A stretch of 7,374 nucleotides of DNA from SYFY01 sp031385325 (GTDB taxonomy: Bacteria; Pseudomonadota; Gammaproteobacteria; Pseudomonadales; Azotimanducaceae). This document shows positions 6,945 through 7,374 of the stretch, piece after piece. How positions within the stretch are numbered: the stretch's first letter is position 1; each line of letters opens with the position of its first letter. A program made the translations under genes and the position numbers. Location of the stretch: assembly GCA_031385325.1 (NCBI GenBank), contig JANNBJ010000094.1:1-7374 (forward strand), read 5' to 3'. The notes under the pieces are model-generated. The model made no database searches, had not been told where the DNA came from, and was given only the letters and a program-made list of their open reading frames with translations.

Positions 6945-7374
6945 TCAGCCGCGCGCTGGTCGCAACGAAAAAACTTCGCCTTGTACGAGATTGCCCAGCA
7001 CAAACACACCGCCCGGAATGATCCGGTCTCCGGACGGGTGCACTGCCATGCCCCTGCCATGGGCTAGCCCGTTGATACACTTGTCGCTGGTGAATACCCA
7101 CTCCTCACCACGAATGTTCAATCGGCATCGTCGGTCCGGAACAATGGGCTGACTGGACTTCAGCGTGCCCTCCTCCCAACGTTGCAACTCCCGGCTCCCG
7201 TCAGTGAGCGCCTTGACACCAAAGCCATGCATTCGATTGTTGGCAAACTGGCCTTGATAAATGGTGTCGTCACGCCAGAAAAAGCGGCCAAGGCCGGCAC
7301 GCACATCACCGTTGAATTCGCCTTCGTATCGATTGCCGTTTGGCCACTCGAATCTGCCAGTACCGGATTTCAGG
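6945..7374 (-). CDS. MORN-repeat protein, 5' end outside window
   Basis: The frame is open from the right edge of the window to TGA at 6947-6945, leaving the last 142 codons of a longer protein. It shows MORN repeats: GTGRFEWPNGNR (end of one copy), YEGEFNGDVRAGLGRFFWRDD, then YQGQFANNRMHGFGVKALTDG, followed by a weaker RWEEGTLKSS. A C-terminal part carries a further MORN-like stretch (INGLAHGRGMAVHPSGD). Two cysteines 16 residues apart (RRC...DKC) flank a WVF segment in this part and could form a disulfide if the protein is exported. The N-terminus and any signal peptide are not visible. An internal GTG at 7304 is not a credible start because the MORN pattern continues upstream of it. MORN repeats form extended beta-hairpin sheets involved in protein or lipid binding; no enzymatic role is implied. 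The stop is 5 bases before the kinase start, so the two are co-transcribed and probably functionally linked. Confidence 0.85.
   Translation of the reverse strand, partial: LKSGTGRFEWPNGNRYEGEFNGDVRAGLGRFFWRDDTIYQGQFANNRMHGFGVKALTDGSRELQRWEEGTLKSSQPIVPDRRCRLNIRGEEWVFTSDKCINGLAHGRGMAVHPSGDRIIPGGVFVLGNLVQGEVFSLRPARG

Noticed and set aside
6940..7101. N-terminal extension of the Ser/Thr kinase from a GTG at 7101
   Set aside because: It would overlap the MORN gene almost entirely. The added residues have no kinase or signal-peptide character, and the ATG at 6939 gives a typical kinase start.

Overview
The window looks like part of a moderately GC-rich (high 50s % by eye) gammaproteobacterial chromosome, probably from a marine-type lineage. 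The strongest pointer is the two-component pair at the left. It resembles the PdsR/PdsS regulators that accompany the Gram-negative 'proteobacterial dedicated sortase' systems. This family assignment and the taxonomic guess come from recalled family features, not from a search.

Layout: six protein genes fill almost the whole window in two converging blocks. On the + strand, the 3' part of an OmpR/PhoB-type response regulator (1-351, cut by the left edge) is followed 12 bases later by a 724-residue membrane histidine kinase (364-2538) with a CBM9-like periplasmic sensor region. A short junction (2539-2584) with an inverted repeat separates this pair from a minus-strand block. Read in its own direction from the right edge, that block runs: a MORN-repeat protein (6945 to beyond 7374, 5' end outside the window), a Hanks-type Ser/Thr kinase with one membrane span and a repeat-rich extracytoplasmic half (4675-6939), a tail-anchored triple-FHA protein (3549-4685), and a LACTB2-like metallo-beta-lactamase-fold hydrolase (2585-3487). 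The gaps are 5 bases, an 11-base overlap, and 61 bases. The first three genes are therefore almost certainly one operon, and the hydrolase may be its last gene.

How the genes may work together: the two-component pair senses something in the periplasm, possibly a glycan given the CBM9-like fold, and would control transcription, presumably of sortase-system genes to the left of the window. The minus-strand operon looks like a self-contained membrane phosphosignalling unit. The kinase receives a signal through its extracytoplasmic four-repeat domain and phosphorylates Ser/Thr. The membrane-tethered FHA protein would read phosphothreonine through its middle FHA domain, the only one that keeps the binding residues. 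The MORN protein is a candidate partner or ligand. No PP2C-type phosphatase is visible in the window.

No RNA genes, CRISPR arrays, insertion sequences, attachment sites or origins were seen. There is no gene-free stretch longer than about 61 bases.
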